Positions 34,011 through 42,461 of a stretch of 64,000 bases of DNA are shown piece by piece. The stretch comes from G016756615 sp050958605 (GTDB taxonomy: Bacteria > Pseudomonadota > Alphaproteobacteria > Rhizobiales > Rhizobiaceae). Where the stretch lies: NCBI RefSeq assembly GCF_050958605.1, contig NZ_JBJHDO010000014.1, forward strand, positions 62,001 to 126,000, in the 5' to 3' direction. The notes below the pieces were generated by a model. That model was not told the DNA's origin, ran no database searches, and worked only from the letters and a program-made list of their open reading frames with translations. A program made the position numbers and the translations under genes. The number at the start of each line of letters is the position of its first letter. Position 1 is the first letter of the stretch.

Positions 34011-35415
34011 GGAGAGCAATGCGTCGGACGATTCCGAGGGCACACGCGTCGAGCGGGTGATGGGCGTCATACACGACCGCATCGCCCGCCGCTCCCTCAC
34101 GCCTGGGGCAAGGCTTCCCTCCATCCGCGCTTTCGCCGAAACCATGCAGGTCTCGAAATCCACCGTTGTAGAGGCTTACGACCGGCTGGCGGCCGAGGGG
34201 GCCATCCGGTCCCGGCCCGGCTCCGGCTTCTTCGTCGCCGCGCCCCTGGCGCCGCTGGCCTTGGCCGAGATCGGGCCGCGTCTCGATCACGCTGTCGATC
34301 CCTTCTGGGTGTCGCGCCAATCGTTGGAAGCCGGGGCCGACATGCTCAAGCCCGGCTGCGGGTGGCTCCCTGCCGAGTGGATGCCGGTCGAGAGCCTGCG
34401 GCGCGCGCTGCGCGGTATCATCCGCACGGCCGAACCGGCGACGCTGACCGATTACGGCTCGCCGCGCGGGCTCCCGGCATTGCGCCAGCTTCTGGCCCGG
34501 CGCATGGTCGAGCGCGGCATCGAGACCGCGCCCGACCAGATCCTGATCACCGAATCCTGCACGCAGGCTCTTGACCTGCTATGCCGGTTCTTGATCGAGC
34601 CCGGCGATACGGTGCTGGTAGACGACCCCTGCTATTTCAATTTCCTGGCTCTTCTGCGAGCGCACCGCGCGAAGGTGGTAGGCGTTCCGCTGACGCCGGC
34701 CGGACCGGATCTGGCGCTCTTCGCCCAGGCCTTGTCGGAACACCGGCCACGCCTCTACATCACCAATTCCGGTTTGCAGAACCCGACAGGGGCCTCGCTT
34801 CAGCCGAGCGTCGCGCATAGGCTCCTCAAGCTTGCCGCGGAACATGGGCTGATCGTCATCGAAGACGACATCTTCGCGGATTTCGAGCATGAACCGGCGC
34901 CGCGCCTCGCCGAACTCGACGGACTCGAGCGGGTGATCCGCATCGCCAGTTGCTCGAAAACCCTGTCTGCTTCGGTGCGCTGCGGCTACATAGCCGGCCC
35001 GCGCGACTGGATCGACAATCTCGTCGACCTCAGGATCGCGGCCGATTTCTCGAGCCGCCGCCTCTCGGCCGAACTTGTCCTGACCGCCCTGACGGACGGC
35101 AGCTACCGAAAGCACATGGAAGCGCTGCGCGCGCGGCTCGCAAAAGCCATGGCCGCCACCAGCCGCCGGCTGAAGGGGCTCGGCATAGAACCATGGCTGG
35201 ATCCGGAGGCCGGCATGTTCCTTTGGTGTCGCCTGCCGGACGGGCTCGATGCCGGCGAGGTCGCGCGCCGGGCGCTCGGGGAAAAAGTCGTGCTTGCGCC
35301 GGGCAACGCATTCAGCCCGTCCCAGACCGCGCCGGACTTCATGCGCTTCAACGTCGCCCAATGCGCCGACGACAGGGTCTTCAAAGTGTTGGAAAGGGCG
35401 ATGCGAAGCGAATAG
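34009..35415 (+). CDS. MocR-type (GntR/aminotransferase-fold) regulator
   Basis: The 468-residue product fuses a GntR winged helix (about residues 17-80: LPSIRAFAETMQVSKSTVVEAYDRLAAEG) to a fold type I aminotransferase domain with the PLP-binding region. The usual SCSKTLSASVRCGYIAGP segment carries the PLP Lys in S-K-T. MocR proteins sense PLP or an amino-compound. The GTG at 34009 is chosen; an ATG at 34057 would cut too close to the winged helix. It likely controls the divergent EamA gene. Confidence 0.9.
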   Translation: MESNASDDSEGTRVERVMGVIHDRIARRSLTPGARLPSIRAFAETMQVSKSTVVEAYDRLAAEGAIRSRPGSGFFVAAPLAPLALAEIGPRLDHAVDPFWVSRQSLEAGADMLKPGCGWLPAEWMPVESLRRALRGIIRTAEPATLTDYGSPRGLPALRQLLARRMVERGIETAPDQILITESCTQALDLLCRFLIEPGDTVLVDDPCYFNFLALLRAHRAKVVGVPLTPAGPDLALFAQALSEHRPRLYITNSGLQNPTGASLQPSVAHRLLKLAAEHGLIVIEDDIFADFEHEPAPRLAELDGLERVIRIASCSKTLSASVRCGYIAGPRDWIDNLVDLRIAADFSSRRLSAELVLTALTDGSYRKHMEALRARLAKAMAATSRRLKGLGIEPWLDPEAGMFLWCRLPDGLDAGEVARRALGEKVVLAPGNAFSPSQTAPDFMRFNVAQCADDRVFKVLERAMRSE

Positions 35416-35504
35416 CGAATGTCTCTTCCCTCACGCGCACGCCTGCCGTACGCGCCTTGGTGCGAAACTGCAGCCCAAAGCGGCACTTCCCGGGCCTATT
35501 GGCA

Positions 35505-37595
35505 TTATTTCCACATTCCTCGCATGCGGCTCTTGAGGTCGATCTCGACCCGCGGTTGGGAGACGCGACCTTGCGGCATCGGCGCCGGGGGCCAGGCGAC
35601 GCGCTCGAAACGGTCGAGGATATGGTCGGGGACGAAGCGCGTGCGCGAGGCATAGACGTGGCGGTCGCCGTTGCGCGCCTGGCCGTACGTGAAGAAACGC
35701 TGCGGCGTGATCAGGTGAAGCGAATCCTTGGCCCGTGTCATTGCCACATAGAGGAGACGGCGCTCCTCCTCGATCTCGTGTTTTTCGCCCACGGCGAGGT
35801 CGATCGGCATGCAGCCGTCGACGGCGTTGAGAACGAAGACCTTCTTCCATTCCTGGCCTTTGGCCGAATGGATCGTCGAGAGGATGAGATAGTCCTCGTC
35901 GAGATGCGGTGGGCCCGGCTGGTCGCTCACCGCATCCGGGGGATCGAGGGTGAGGTCGGTCAGGAAACGCTCGCGCGAGGCGTAGGCGGCAGCGATCTGC
36001 TCGAGCTGCAGGAGATCGGCGCGCCGGGCGGCGGCGTCCTCGTGGATGCGATCGAGATGCGGCTCGTACCATAGCCGCGCCCGCTCGAGATCGGCCGGCC
36101 ATGTAGCGGAACGCGAGCGAAGGCCGGAGAACAGCGCCAGGAAGGCCGGCCAATCGGCCTCGGCCCGCTGCGGCACGCGGAAGGCGGAAAGCCCCATCAC
36201 CGCGTCGAGCGCGCCTTCCATTGTCTCGACGACCTGCCCGGCCGTCGTCGGGCCGATGCCCGGCAGGAGCTGCAGCACCCGGAAGCCGGCAACGCGGTCG
36301 CGCGGGTTCTCCGCGAAGCGCAGCACCGCCAGCACGTCCTTGACATGGGCGGCGTCCAGGAACTTCAAGCCCCCGAACTTGACGAAGGGAATGTTGCGGC
36401 GGGTGAGCTCGATCTCCAGCGGCCCGCTGTGATGGGAGGCACGGAAGAGCACGGCCTGCTGCTTGAGCGCGGTCCCGCCCTCGCGCTCCTCCAGGATGCG
36501 CTCACAGACGTAATTCGCCTGGCCGGTCTCGTCGCGCACCGTCACGAGGCGTGGTCGTTCCGACGACCGGCGCTCGGTCCACAAATTCTTGGTGAAGCGT
36601 TCGGTGGCCTCGCCGATGACCGCATTGGCGGCTGCGAGGATCGTGTCGGTCGAACGATAGTTGCGGTCGAGCGTCACGACATCGGCGGAGGTCGGGAAGA
36701 GGCCGGGGAAATCGAGGATGTTGCGCACCTCGGCGGCGCGGAAGGAATAGATCGACTGCGCGTCGTCGCCGACAACGGTGAGCCCGCGCCCGTCGGGCTT
36801 CAGCGCCGTCAGGATCGACGCCTGCAGGCGGTTGGTATCCTGATATTCGTCGACCAATATGTGGTCGAAGCGGCCGCCGAGTTCTTCCGCGAGCGCCGGC
36901 TCGCCGACCATGCCCGCCCAGTAGAGCAGCAGGTCGTCGTAATCGAGCACGTTCTGCGCCTGCTTGGCCTCGACATAGGAAGCGAAGAGTTCCTTCAGCG
37001 CATCCGCCCACTCCCGGCACCAGGGAAAGACGTCGGCCAGCACCTCCTCGAGCGAGGTCTGAGCGTTGACGGCGCGCGAATAGATGGCGAGGCAGGTGCC
37101 CTTGGTCGGAAACCGGCTGTCGGTCTTCGACAGGCCGAGCTCGTGCCGGACGAGGTTCATCAGGTCGGCCGAGTCCTCGCGGTCGTGGATCGTGAAAGCC
37201 GGGTCGAGGCCAATCTCGGGCGCAAGCTCGCGTAACAGCCTTGCCCCGACGGCGTGGAACGTGCCGGCCCAGGAGAGGCCGTCGGCCAGGATCGCAGCCT
37301 TTTCGCCCATAACCTCGCCCGCGATCCGCTCGACCCGCCGCGTCATCTCGCCCGCTGCCCGCCGCGAGAAGGTCATCAACAGGATGCGGCGCGGATCGGC
37401 GCCGTTGACGATGAGGTGAGCGACCCGATGCGCCAGCGTGTTGGTCTTGCCCGAGCCGGCGCCGGCGATGATCAGCAGCGGCCCGGAGATGCCTTCTTCG
37501 CCATGCCGGACGGCCGCCCGCTGCGCCTCGTTGAGCTTGGCAAGATAGGCGGGTTGGAGGGACGAATCAGGTGCGGCGATGTTCATGGCCGGCAT
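35505..37595 (-). CDS. UvrD/Rep-type DNA helicase
   Basis: The 696-residue protein is a superfamily 1 helicase: LNEAQRAAVRHGEEG (motif Q), LLIIAGAGSGKTNTLAHRVAHL (Walker A), VDEYQDTNRLQASI (motif II, DEYQ), VVGDDAQSIYSFRAAE (motif III), and VFVLNAVDGCMPIDLAVGEKHEIEEERRLLYVAMTRAKDSLHL (motifs V-VI). It unwinds DNA during repair or replication. The start could also be 37586. It is shorter than the main UvrD of the group, so it is probably a paralogue. Confidence 0.9.
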   Translation of the reverse strand: MPAMNIAAPDSSLQPAYLAKLNEAQRAAVRHGEEGISGPLLIIAGAGSGKTNTLAHRVAHLIVNGADPRRILLMTFSRRAAGEMTRRVERIAGEVMGEKAAILADGLSWAGTFHAVGARLLRELAPEIGLDPAFTIHDREDSADLMNLVRHELGLSKTDSRFPTKGTCLAIYSRAVNAQTSLEEVLADVFPWCREWADALKELFASYVEAKQAQNVLDYDDLLLYWAGMVGEPALAEELGGRFDHILVDEYQDTNRLQASILTALKPDGRGLTVVGDDAQSIYSFRAAEVRNILDFPGLFPTSADVVTLDRNYRSTDTILAAANAVIGEATERFTKNLWTERRSSERPRLVTVRDETGQANYVCERILEEREGGTALKQQAVLFRASHHSGPLEIELTRRNIPFVKFGGLKFLDAAHVKDVLAVLRFAENPRDRVAGFRVLQLLPGIGPTTAGQVVETMEGALDAVMGLSAFRVPQRAEADWPAFLALFSGLRSRSATWPADLERARLWYEPHLDRIHEDAAARRADLLQLEQIAAAYASRERFLTDLTLDPPDAVSDQPGPPHLDEDYLILSTIHSAKGQEWKKVFVLNAVDGCMPIDLAVGEKHEIEEERRLLYVAMTRAKDSLHLITPQRFFTYGQARNGDRHVYASRTRFVPDHILDRFERVAWPPAPMPQGRVSQPRVEIDLKSRMRGMWK

Positions 37596-37733
37596 CAAGC
37601 ATCGTTTCCGTTTCGTTCGCAATGCGGCGGCCGCTCGCAGAGCACCTTCGACATGGTTTCCCCTGCGGGAGATCGCGTTTTATCCTGCCGCGGTTCGGGC
37701 CGATTCGGCGTGCCCGCTGATGTCGGAGCAAGT

Positions 37734-38183
37734 ATGAGCCGTTCGGCGGATTGGCTGATCGCATTGGCGGCAGGTGCCGTGCTCGCGGTCATGATCCAGG
37801 TGAACAGCGTTCTCGCCGCGCACAGCACCGCCTTCTTCGCTTCCTGGGTCGCGCATGGCGTCGGGGCGCTAGCCGCGCTTGCCCTCATCGCCGTTATGTC
37901 CAGGCCAACCGGCGCGGCTCGACCGGAGAAGCCGCCACTGTGGTCCTATCTGGGCGGCGTGCCGGGAGCCTTCACCGTGGTCTTGGCCTCGGTCACGATC
38001 AACGGCGGCTTGGCCCTTTCGGTAACGATCGCGCTGATGCTGGCGGGCCAGGTCGCCTTCGGCATGGCGGCGGACCAATTCGGCCTGTTCGGTATGATGC
38101 GTCGCAAGCTCGGCAGGCGCGATCTTCTCGTCGTTCTGGCGGTGCTGGCTGGCAGCCTGCTCCTTCTCTTTGGTGGCAGATGA
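37734..38183 (+). CDS. DMT-family (DUF606/YdcZ) half-transporter, first
   Basis: The 149-residue membrane protein has four to five helices (LIALAAGAVLAVMIQVNSVLAAHSTAFFASWVAHGVGALAALALIAVMSRP, GVPGAFTVVLASVTINGGLALSVTIALMLAGQVAFGMAADQFGLFG). It belongs to the YdcZ/DUF606 group, half the size of EamA carriers. Its stop overlaps the next start as ATGA (38180-38183), so the two probably form a heterodimer. Confidence 0.82.
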   Translation: MSRSADWLIALAAGAVLAVMIQVNSVLAAHSTAFFASWVAHGVGALAALALIAVMSRPTGAARPEKPPLWSYLGGVPGAFTVVLASVTINGGLALSVTIALMLAGQVAFGMAADQFGLFGMMRRKLGRRDLLVVLAVLAGSLLLLFGGR

Positions 38184-38602
38184 GCTGGCTCGTTTGCCTC
38201 GCCCTGCTGAACGGCGTGCTGATCGGGGCGAGCCGGGCGATCAACGCGCGTCTCGGCATGTCGCTCGGGGCTTTCCGTTCTTCCTTTTGGAATCATCTCG
38301 GTGGCTTCCTGCTGCTTGCCGCGCTGCTCTTCGCACTGTTCGACCAGGGATGGAGGACCGCATCGGGCGCACCGCTTTTCGCCTATTTCGGAGGCGCGCT
38401 TGGCGCGCTTTTCGTGGCGATGAACAACCGGGTTATCCCGCGCATCGGCAATGTGGCGTCTCTGGTGCTGGTCATCGGCGGCCAGATGATAGCCGGGTTG
38501 GCGATCGACTATTTCGGAGGGGATCTGCTGCCCACCCCGTGGCAGCTCGCGGGCCTGGTGCTGATCGCGGGGGGCGCCAGCCTGGCGCGCGGCAGAAGAT
38601 AG
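38180..38602 (+). CDS. DMT-family (DUF606/YdcZ) half-transporter, second
   Basis: The 140-residue protein has about four membrane helices and the DUF606 landmarks LLNGVLIGASRAINARLGMSLGAFRSSFWNHLGGFLLLAAL and LVIGGQMIAGLAIDYFGGDLL. It is the partner of the preceding gene, differing enough in sequence that a heteromeric exporter is likely. Substrate unknown. Confidence 0.82.
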   Translation: MSWLVCLALLNGVLIGASRAINARLGMSLGAFRSSFWNHLGGFLLLAALLFALFDQGWRTASGAPLFAYFGGALGALFVAMNNRVIPRIGNVASLVLVIGGQMIAGLAIDYFGGDLLPTPWQLAGLVLIAGGASLARGRR

Positions 38603-38767
38603 ATCGAGGCCGCAGAGTGCCGCGCACTGGCCTTCGGCAGACGGCGGCAATCGCTGTGGTCGTATGCAAATGTATGAACCCATCACCCATTTCATGCACC
38701 CCTCTACGCCTTATGCCTAGGGCCTACGTGCCTACACGCTGTGGTAGCGTTTCGCCCAGGTGGAAAG

Positions 38768-38786
38768 GCCCCGCGTGCCGCGGGGC
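38768..38786 (+). promoter_or_regulatory. Stem-loop just upstream of the CTERM-like gene
   Basis: GCCCCGCG (38768-38775) and CGCGGGGC (38779-38786) form an 8-bp stem with a TGC loop, 9 bases before the GGAGG ribosome-binding site of the gene at 38806. No T-run follows, so a terminator is unlikely; it could protect or gate the leader. Confidence 0.4.
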
Positions 38787-38805
38787 AACGGCTTGGAGGC
38801 CAGTC

Positions 38806-39030
38806 ATGACAGACTTGAGAGCCTTGGTAGGGGCCGGCGCGATCGTGTTGTTGTCGCTCGGCCCGAGTTTCGCCTTGGGAGATCTGTTCCCGTCACTTCC
38901 GGGCGGCCCTGACAAGCCGCCGCATTCGCGCGCCGCGCCCGGACCGGTCATCGGCGTCGGCCTTCCCGTGGTGGTGGCGGCCGGCGGCTATGTCTGGTTC
39001 CGCTATCGTTCCAAGCAGAAGAAGAAATAG
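38806..39030 (+). CDS. Tiny exported protein with a C-terminal sorting-like signal
   Basis: The 74-residue product is made of a signal peptide (MTDLRALVGAGAIVLLSLGPSFALG), a short Pro-rich linker (DLFPSLPGGPDKPPHSRAA) and a C-terminal tripartite tail: PGPVIGVGLP, a hydrophobic stretch (VVVAAGGYVWF) and a basic end (RYRSKQKKK). That order, motif-helix-basic, is the layout of exosortase substrates such as PEP-CTERM proteins. It lies 113 bases before an exosortase gene. GGAGG is 6 bases before the ATG. Substrate status is inference. Confidence 0.68.
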   Translation: MTDLRALVGAGAIVLLSLGPSFALGDLFPSLPGGPDKPPHSRAAPGPVIGVGLPVVVAAGGYVWFRYRSKQKKK

Positions 39031-39143
39031 GTGCGCCCTCGCCGGCGACCGTGAGACAGTTTGTGGCATATGCTTCGTTGCGACAAGCAGGAGCGGCATC
39101 CGGTTTCGGGTCGGATACCCTGAGGCAGCGTGCCGAAAGGTGG

Positions 39144-40043
39144 ATGCCGGTTTTCGGCAGGAACGCTGCGAAAAACAGGGGTCTACAGCATCGGACCGAT
39201 TCCGAAATCGAGTCCGATGCCGTAGCCGGCCGTCCCCTCCTGCTTACCCGCAACGAACTGTACTGCGGACTGGCGATCGTCGGTTTCGCCAATGGCGTCA
39301 GCGAACGAGCCGGTGACGAGATCGCCCGGTCGGGAGTGGCCGGCGCTTTTTTCAACACGTTTGGCGTCAGTGTCGTCGTTTGGGCCGCGCTGATCGTCGT
39401 TCTCTGGCTGCTGCTGAGGGCCAAGCCTGAGCGCGTCCGAAGGGCCGATATCGCGGTGGGGGCAGTCGCCTCCGTCGCATTTCTCGTCCCGGTGCCCTCC
39501 CTCGCCTGGTTGGCGGTTGCCGGCACGGCCGCGCATCTCGTATGGACATCGGCGCCACGAAGCCGACTGCGCAGGGCCGCGGTCGTTCTCGGCGCACTCA
39601 CCGTGCCGATGCTGTGGGCACGTCTCCTGTTTGGGGCTCTGAGCAACACGCTGCTGAGCCTCGACGCGAAGCTGGTTGGCTGGCTTGTCGGTGTCGAAAG
39701 CACTGGAAACGCCATCCCCTTCGCCGATGGCTCCGGCCTGCTCTTTCTCGAACCGGCCTGCTCGTCGCTCACCAACGTGTCGCTCGCGCTTCTCTGCGGC
39801 GTGATCTTCGTAAAGGCCTATGACCGGCCGTGGACCGGCTCCATCCTCGCCACCATGTTGCTGGCTTGCATAGTCACTGTGGCCATCAACGTCATGCGCA
39901 TCAGCGTGATCGGGGTCCTCCCCGCCACCTACGAGTTGATGCATGGCGGAATCGGAGCGACGCTCGCAGCCTGGGCAACGATCATCGCCGTGACGCTCAT
40001 CTACACGAAATGGATCAAGCCCGATGCGCCTGATCCTGCTTAG
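39144..40043 (+). CDS. Exosortase/archaeosortase-family membrane protease
   Basis: The 299-residue protein has about seven to eight membrane helices and the exosortase catalytic arrangement: Cys206 in EPACSSLTNVSLALL, Arg252 in NVMRISVIG and His267 in LMHGGIGATLAAWA. The family cleaves and anchors proteins with C-terminal sorting signals and is usually linked to exopolysaccharide loci. The N-terminal 30 residues or so coincide with a palindromic repeat (39188-39230), so the true start is uncertain. It overlaps the next gene by 20 bases. Confidence 0.8.
   Translation: MPVFGRNAAKNRGLQHRTDSEIESDAVAGRPLLLTRNELYCGLAIVGFANGVSERAGDEIARSGVAGAFFNTFGVSVVVWAALIVVLWLLLRAKPERVRRADIAVGAVASVAFLVPVPSLAWLAVAGTAAHLVWTSAPRSRLRRAAVVLGALTVPMLWARLLFGALSNTLLSLDAKLVGWLVGVESTGNAIPFADGSGLLFLEPACSSLTNVSLALLCGVIFVKAYDRPWTGSILATMLLACIVTVAINVMRISVIGVLPATYELMHGGIGATLAAWATIIAVTLIYTKWIKPDAPDPA
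39188..39230 (+). repeat. Palindromic repeat remnant inside the exosortase 5' end
   Basis: A segment containing CATCGGACCGATT and AATCGAGTCCGATG forms an imperfect palindrome and shares CCGATGCCGTAGxCG-type sequence with the hairpin at 47935-47960. The product residues it encodes (HRTDSEIESDAVAG) have no family character, which suggests an inserted repeat at the gene start. Confidence 0.45.
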
Positions 40044-40503
40044 CCTCGTCTTCGGCCTGCTGCTCGTCGCCAGTCTCGGAGCCAAGATGCATGGCGATCT
40101 CGGCGGTGGACTGGCTGCGAGCGCCCCCGATGACGCCGACATCCTCGCCCTTTTTGGCCGGCATGGCTTCGCGATCACGCGTGCGGAGCCCAACACCGAT
40201 CCGGTCTGGATCACCGGCAGGCAGGGAGACTGCGCCATCGACATCGCCAGCATTTCGCCGCGCGGCTGGCACCGCACGGTGGTCGACTGGCATGCGAGCG
40301 GCCGGACGCTGCACTATGCCGTCGACGGTGGACTCTTCGATCGCCAGCCGATCCTGAAACCGACGATGGTCCACTATCTCAACCGACTGAAGCGGTACGC
40401 CGGCCTCGACGCCCCGGCTGTGAAGGTGCGTGCGATAGTCCTCGCGCCGGAATGCCCGGCAGACGCCATTCCCACGGCGGAGCTTGCGGCCTTGTCCGAG
40501 TGA
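40024..40503 (+). CDS. Exosortase companion protein of unknown function
   Basis: The 159-residue product has one N-terminal membrane helix (MRLILLSLVFGLLLVASLGA) and a soluble periplasmic part with DPVWITGRQGDCAIDIASISPRGWHRTVVDW and a C-terminal Cys in VLAPECPADAI. It overlaps the exosortase gene by 20 bases, implying translational coupling. Position and topology are those of EpsI-like partners of exosortases, but I see no clear family match. Confidence 0.65.
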   Translation: MRLILLSLVFGLLLVASLGAKMHGDLGGGLAASAPDDADILALFGRHGFAITRAEPNTDPVWITGRQGDCAIDIASISPRGWHRTVVDWHASGRTLHYAVDGGLFDRQPILKPTMVHYLNRLKRYAGLDAPAVKVRAIVLAPECPADAIPTAELAALSE

Positions 40504-40625
40504 GAGGGCGGCGATTCCTCTTCGGCGGATCGACATCTGTCCGCTATCCCCGGACCATCCGGCTCAGGCAGCGTTGAAGAACGCCGGGACATCCTGTAGC
40601 TGGAGCAGGTCTTACGAGGGACGCG

Positions 40626-41369
40626 GTGCAGCACTACGTCATCAATCTCGCTCGGTCGCCGGAGAGGCGAGCCGCCATGAAGATCCGGCTCGACGCGCTG
40701 GGCATAGCCTACACATTTTTCGACGCTGTCGACGCGTCGAAGGGGGAGCATCTTCAGGGATCGCGCTACGCGCCCAGAAGGGCGCTGTGGTTTCGCCAGC
40801 GCCCCATGAGTCCGGCCGAGATCGGCTGCTTCGCCAGCCACTATCGTCTCTGGCAACATTGCGCCTCCGGCAGCGAGCCGATAATCGTGATGGAGGACGA
40901 CATCACGATCGATGACGGATACGCCGACGTCGTCCCGCTGGCCATGGCCTGCATTGCCGGCACCGATTTCATCCGTTTGGCGGGTCTCAACGAGGTCCCC
41001 GCAGTGACGATCCGCCGGCTCGACGCGCGCCACGGGCTCGTCCGCCTGCTCAAGGGTCCGGCCGGGACGCAATGTTATGCGATCTCGCCCGGGGGCGCCC
41101 GCAAGCTTCTCGCCAAGGCCGATCGCTGGATCGAGCCGGTGGACGACTATCTCGATCGATTCTGGACCCATGGCGTGCAAAGCATGGCCATCCTGCCGTT
41201 TCGCGTCCATCACGACGACGACGAACCCTCACTGATCGGCAAGGACAGGAACAATCGAGAGCGCTCGATGATCGGAACGCTGGGCCGCACTGTCAGCCGG
41301 CTCCACGCATCGCTCGCCCGCCGCCTATCCAACATCCGCCATCTCGGCTTGACCGCCGGGCGGGGCTGA
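40626..41369 (+). CDS. Glycosyltransferase family 25 (LPS-type)
   Basis: The 247-residue product has the GT25 opening MQHYVINLARSPERRAAMKIRLDAL, the Ser/Gly-rich SPAEIGCFASHYRLWQHC and the metal-binding MEDDITIDDG motif, then FIRLAGL. It transfers a sugar to lipopolysaccharide or a related glycan in the cytoplasm. GTG start follows GAGGGA. It lies 122 bases after the exosortase companion; co-function in surface glycan is plausible. Confidence 0.86.
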   Translation: MQHYVINLARSPERRAAMKIRLDALGIAYTFFDAVDASKGEHLQGSRYAPRRALWFRQRPMSPAEIGCFASHYRLWQHCASGSEPIIVMEDDITIDDGYADVVPLAMACIAGTDFIRLAGLNEVPAVTIRRLDARHGLVRLLKGPAGTQCYAISPGGARKLLAKADRWIEPVDDYLDRFWTHGVQSMAILPFRVHHDDDEPSLIGKDRNNRERSMIGTLGRTVSRLHASLARRLSNIRHLGLTAGRG

Positions 41370-41371
41370 CC

Positions 41372-42337
41372 CTATCGCTGCCGGGCAGTCTGCTCCCTGA
41401 AATACCACCCAAAAAAGTCCTTATCCGGGATTGACCGAACGAGGCACGCAATCAGAGCGGTTGCAGCGATCGCGAAAACAATCCGTCCGGCGAGCACGCC
41501 GAGAACATCCGCACCCAACGCCATGACAATCAAGGTGTCCTCGATGATGCTATGTGCAAATCCCATGAAGACGCATGAGATGAAGATTTGGCGGGGTGAG
41601 ATCTCGCCTGATTGTGCTTCGCGGATCAGCAAGCCCCCACCATAGGAAATGCCCAGAAACAAGCCGACACTGGTGAATTGCCCGGCTTCACCCTCTATTC
41701 CGGCGAGGCGCAGCGAAGGCGCCAAAATCTTCATCAACAGAGCCATGAGCCCGGACAATTTCAGGATCTCCAGTCCCCAGGCGAGGGCAATGAGAATGAC
41801 GAGCATGAAGAAAAGCGCCTCGATCAGCCCAGCGAGGAAGCCAAGCCAATCAGCGGAGGCGGCCACCGGAATCCAGGCCGGGTTCAGCGTTTCCGACAGC
41901 CAACCGGTGGCGGCAAACAGCTGATGGAGCATCATCGCGTAGAGTATGCCGCCGGCAACGCGGATCAGCGTGGTGATGGCTAATCCCGGACCGGCCTTTT
42001 GAATGATCTTCTGCTCGATCGGCAGAGCATGCGCGAAAAGCAGAAGTGCCGAGAAAACGGTAATATCCGCAACGCTCATCGATGCCGCCGGCACCAGTGT
42101 GAAGATCATGGGAATGGCCCCCCATATCCCCACAAGCATTCCGGTCAGCCATGCCAATCCCAGTTCCGGCGGCAGTCCGAAAAATCCCATGACTGGCGCC
42201 AGGGCCGGCGAGGCGGCCTCGATCAACCCGGTCCGGGACATCACCTCCGTCACGATCGTGACCGGAACGATGATGCGAACGAGCTGCCAATAAATTTGGA
42301 GCGTATCCTGGGTCTTGCGCATGGCGAATCTGAGCAT
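41372..42337 (-). CDS. Nucleoside-recognition-domain/SpmA-like membrane protein
   Basis: The 321-residue protein has about nine membrane helices. Landmarks are the N-terminal LVRIIVPVTIVTEVMSRTGLIEAASPALAPVMGFFGLPPELGLAWLTGMLVGIWGAIPM and the second-half GLFLGISYGGGLLIREAQSGEISPRQIFISCVFMGFAHSIIEDT, typical of the nucleoside-recognition (Gate/SpmA) superfamily. Transport role is inferred; substrate unknown. It is divergent from an Lrp-type regulator. Confidence 0.78.
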   Translation of the reverse strand: MLRFAMRKTQDTLQIYWQLVRIIVPVTIVTEVMSRTGLIEAASPALAPVMGFFGLPPELGLAWLTGMLVGIWGAIPMIFTLVPAASMSVADITVFSALLLFAHALPIEQKIIQKAGPGLAITTLIRVAGGILYAMMLHQLFAATGWLSETLNPAWIPVAASADWLGFLAGLIEALFFMLVILIALAWGLEILKLSGLMALLMKILAPSLRLAGIEGEAGQFTSVGLFLGISYGGGLLIREAQSGEISPRQIFISCVFMGFAHSIIEDTLIVMALGADVLGVLAGRIVFAIAATALIACLVRSIPDKDFFGWYFREQTARQR

Positions 42338-42403
42338 TGAAAGAAGGTCTCTCCGCTTTGTTGCCGTCGTTCTCTAGCCCGACCTCATTCGCATTTGCGG
42401 TCA

Positions 42404-42427
42404 AAAATTGCGCTTGAGCGCAATTTT
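42404..42427. promoter_or_regulatory. Perfect palindromic operator upstream of the Lrp-type gene
   Basis: Arms AAAATTGCGC (42404-42413) and GCGCAATTTT (42418-42427) are exact inverted repeats with a TTGA centre. The site lies in the 124-base divergent spacer, 35 bases before the Lrp-type ATG and 67 from the membrane-protein start, as expected for an autoregulator. Confidence 0.65.
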
Positions 42428-42461
42428 ATTGCAACATGGTCTCGCGAGTTGGGAAGGGCAT

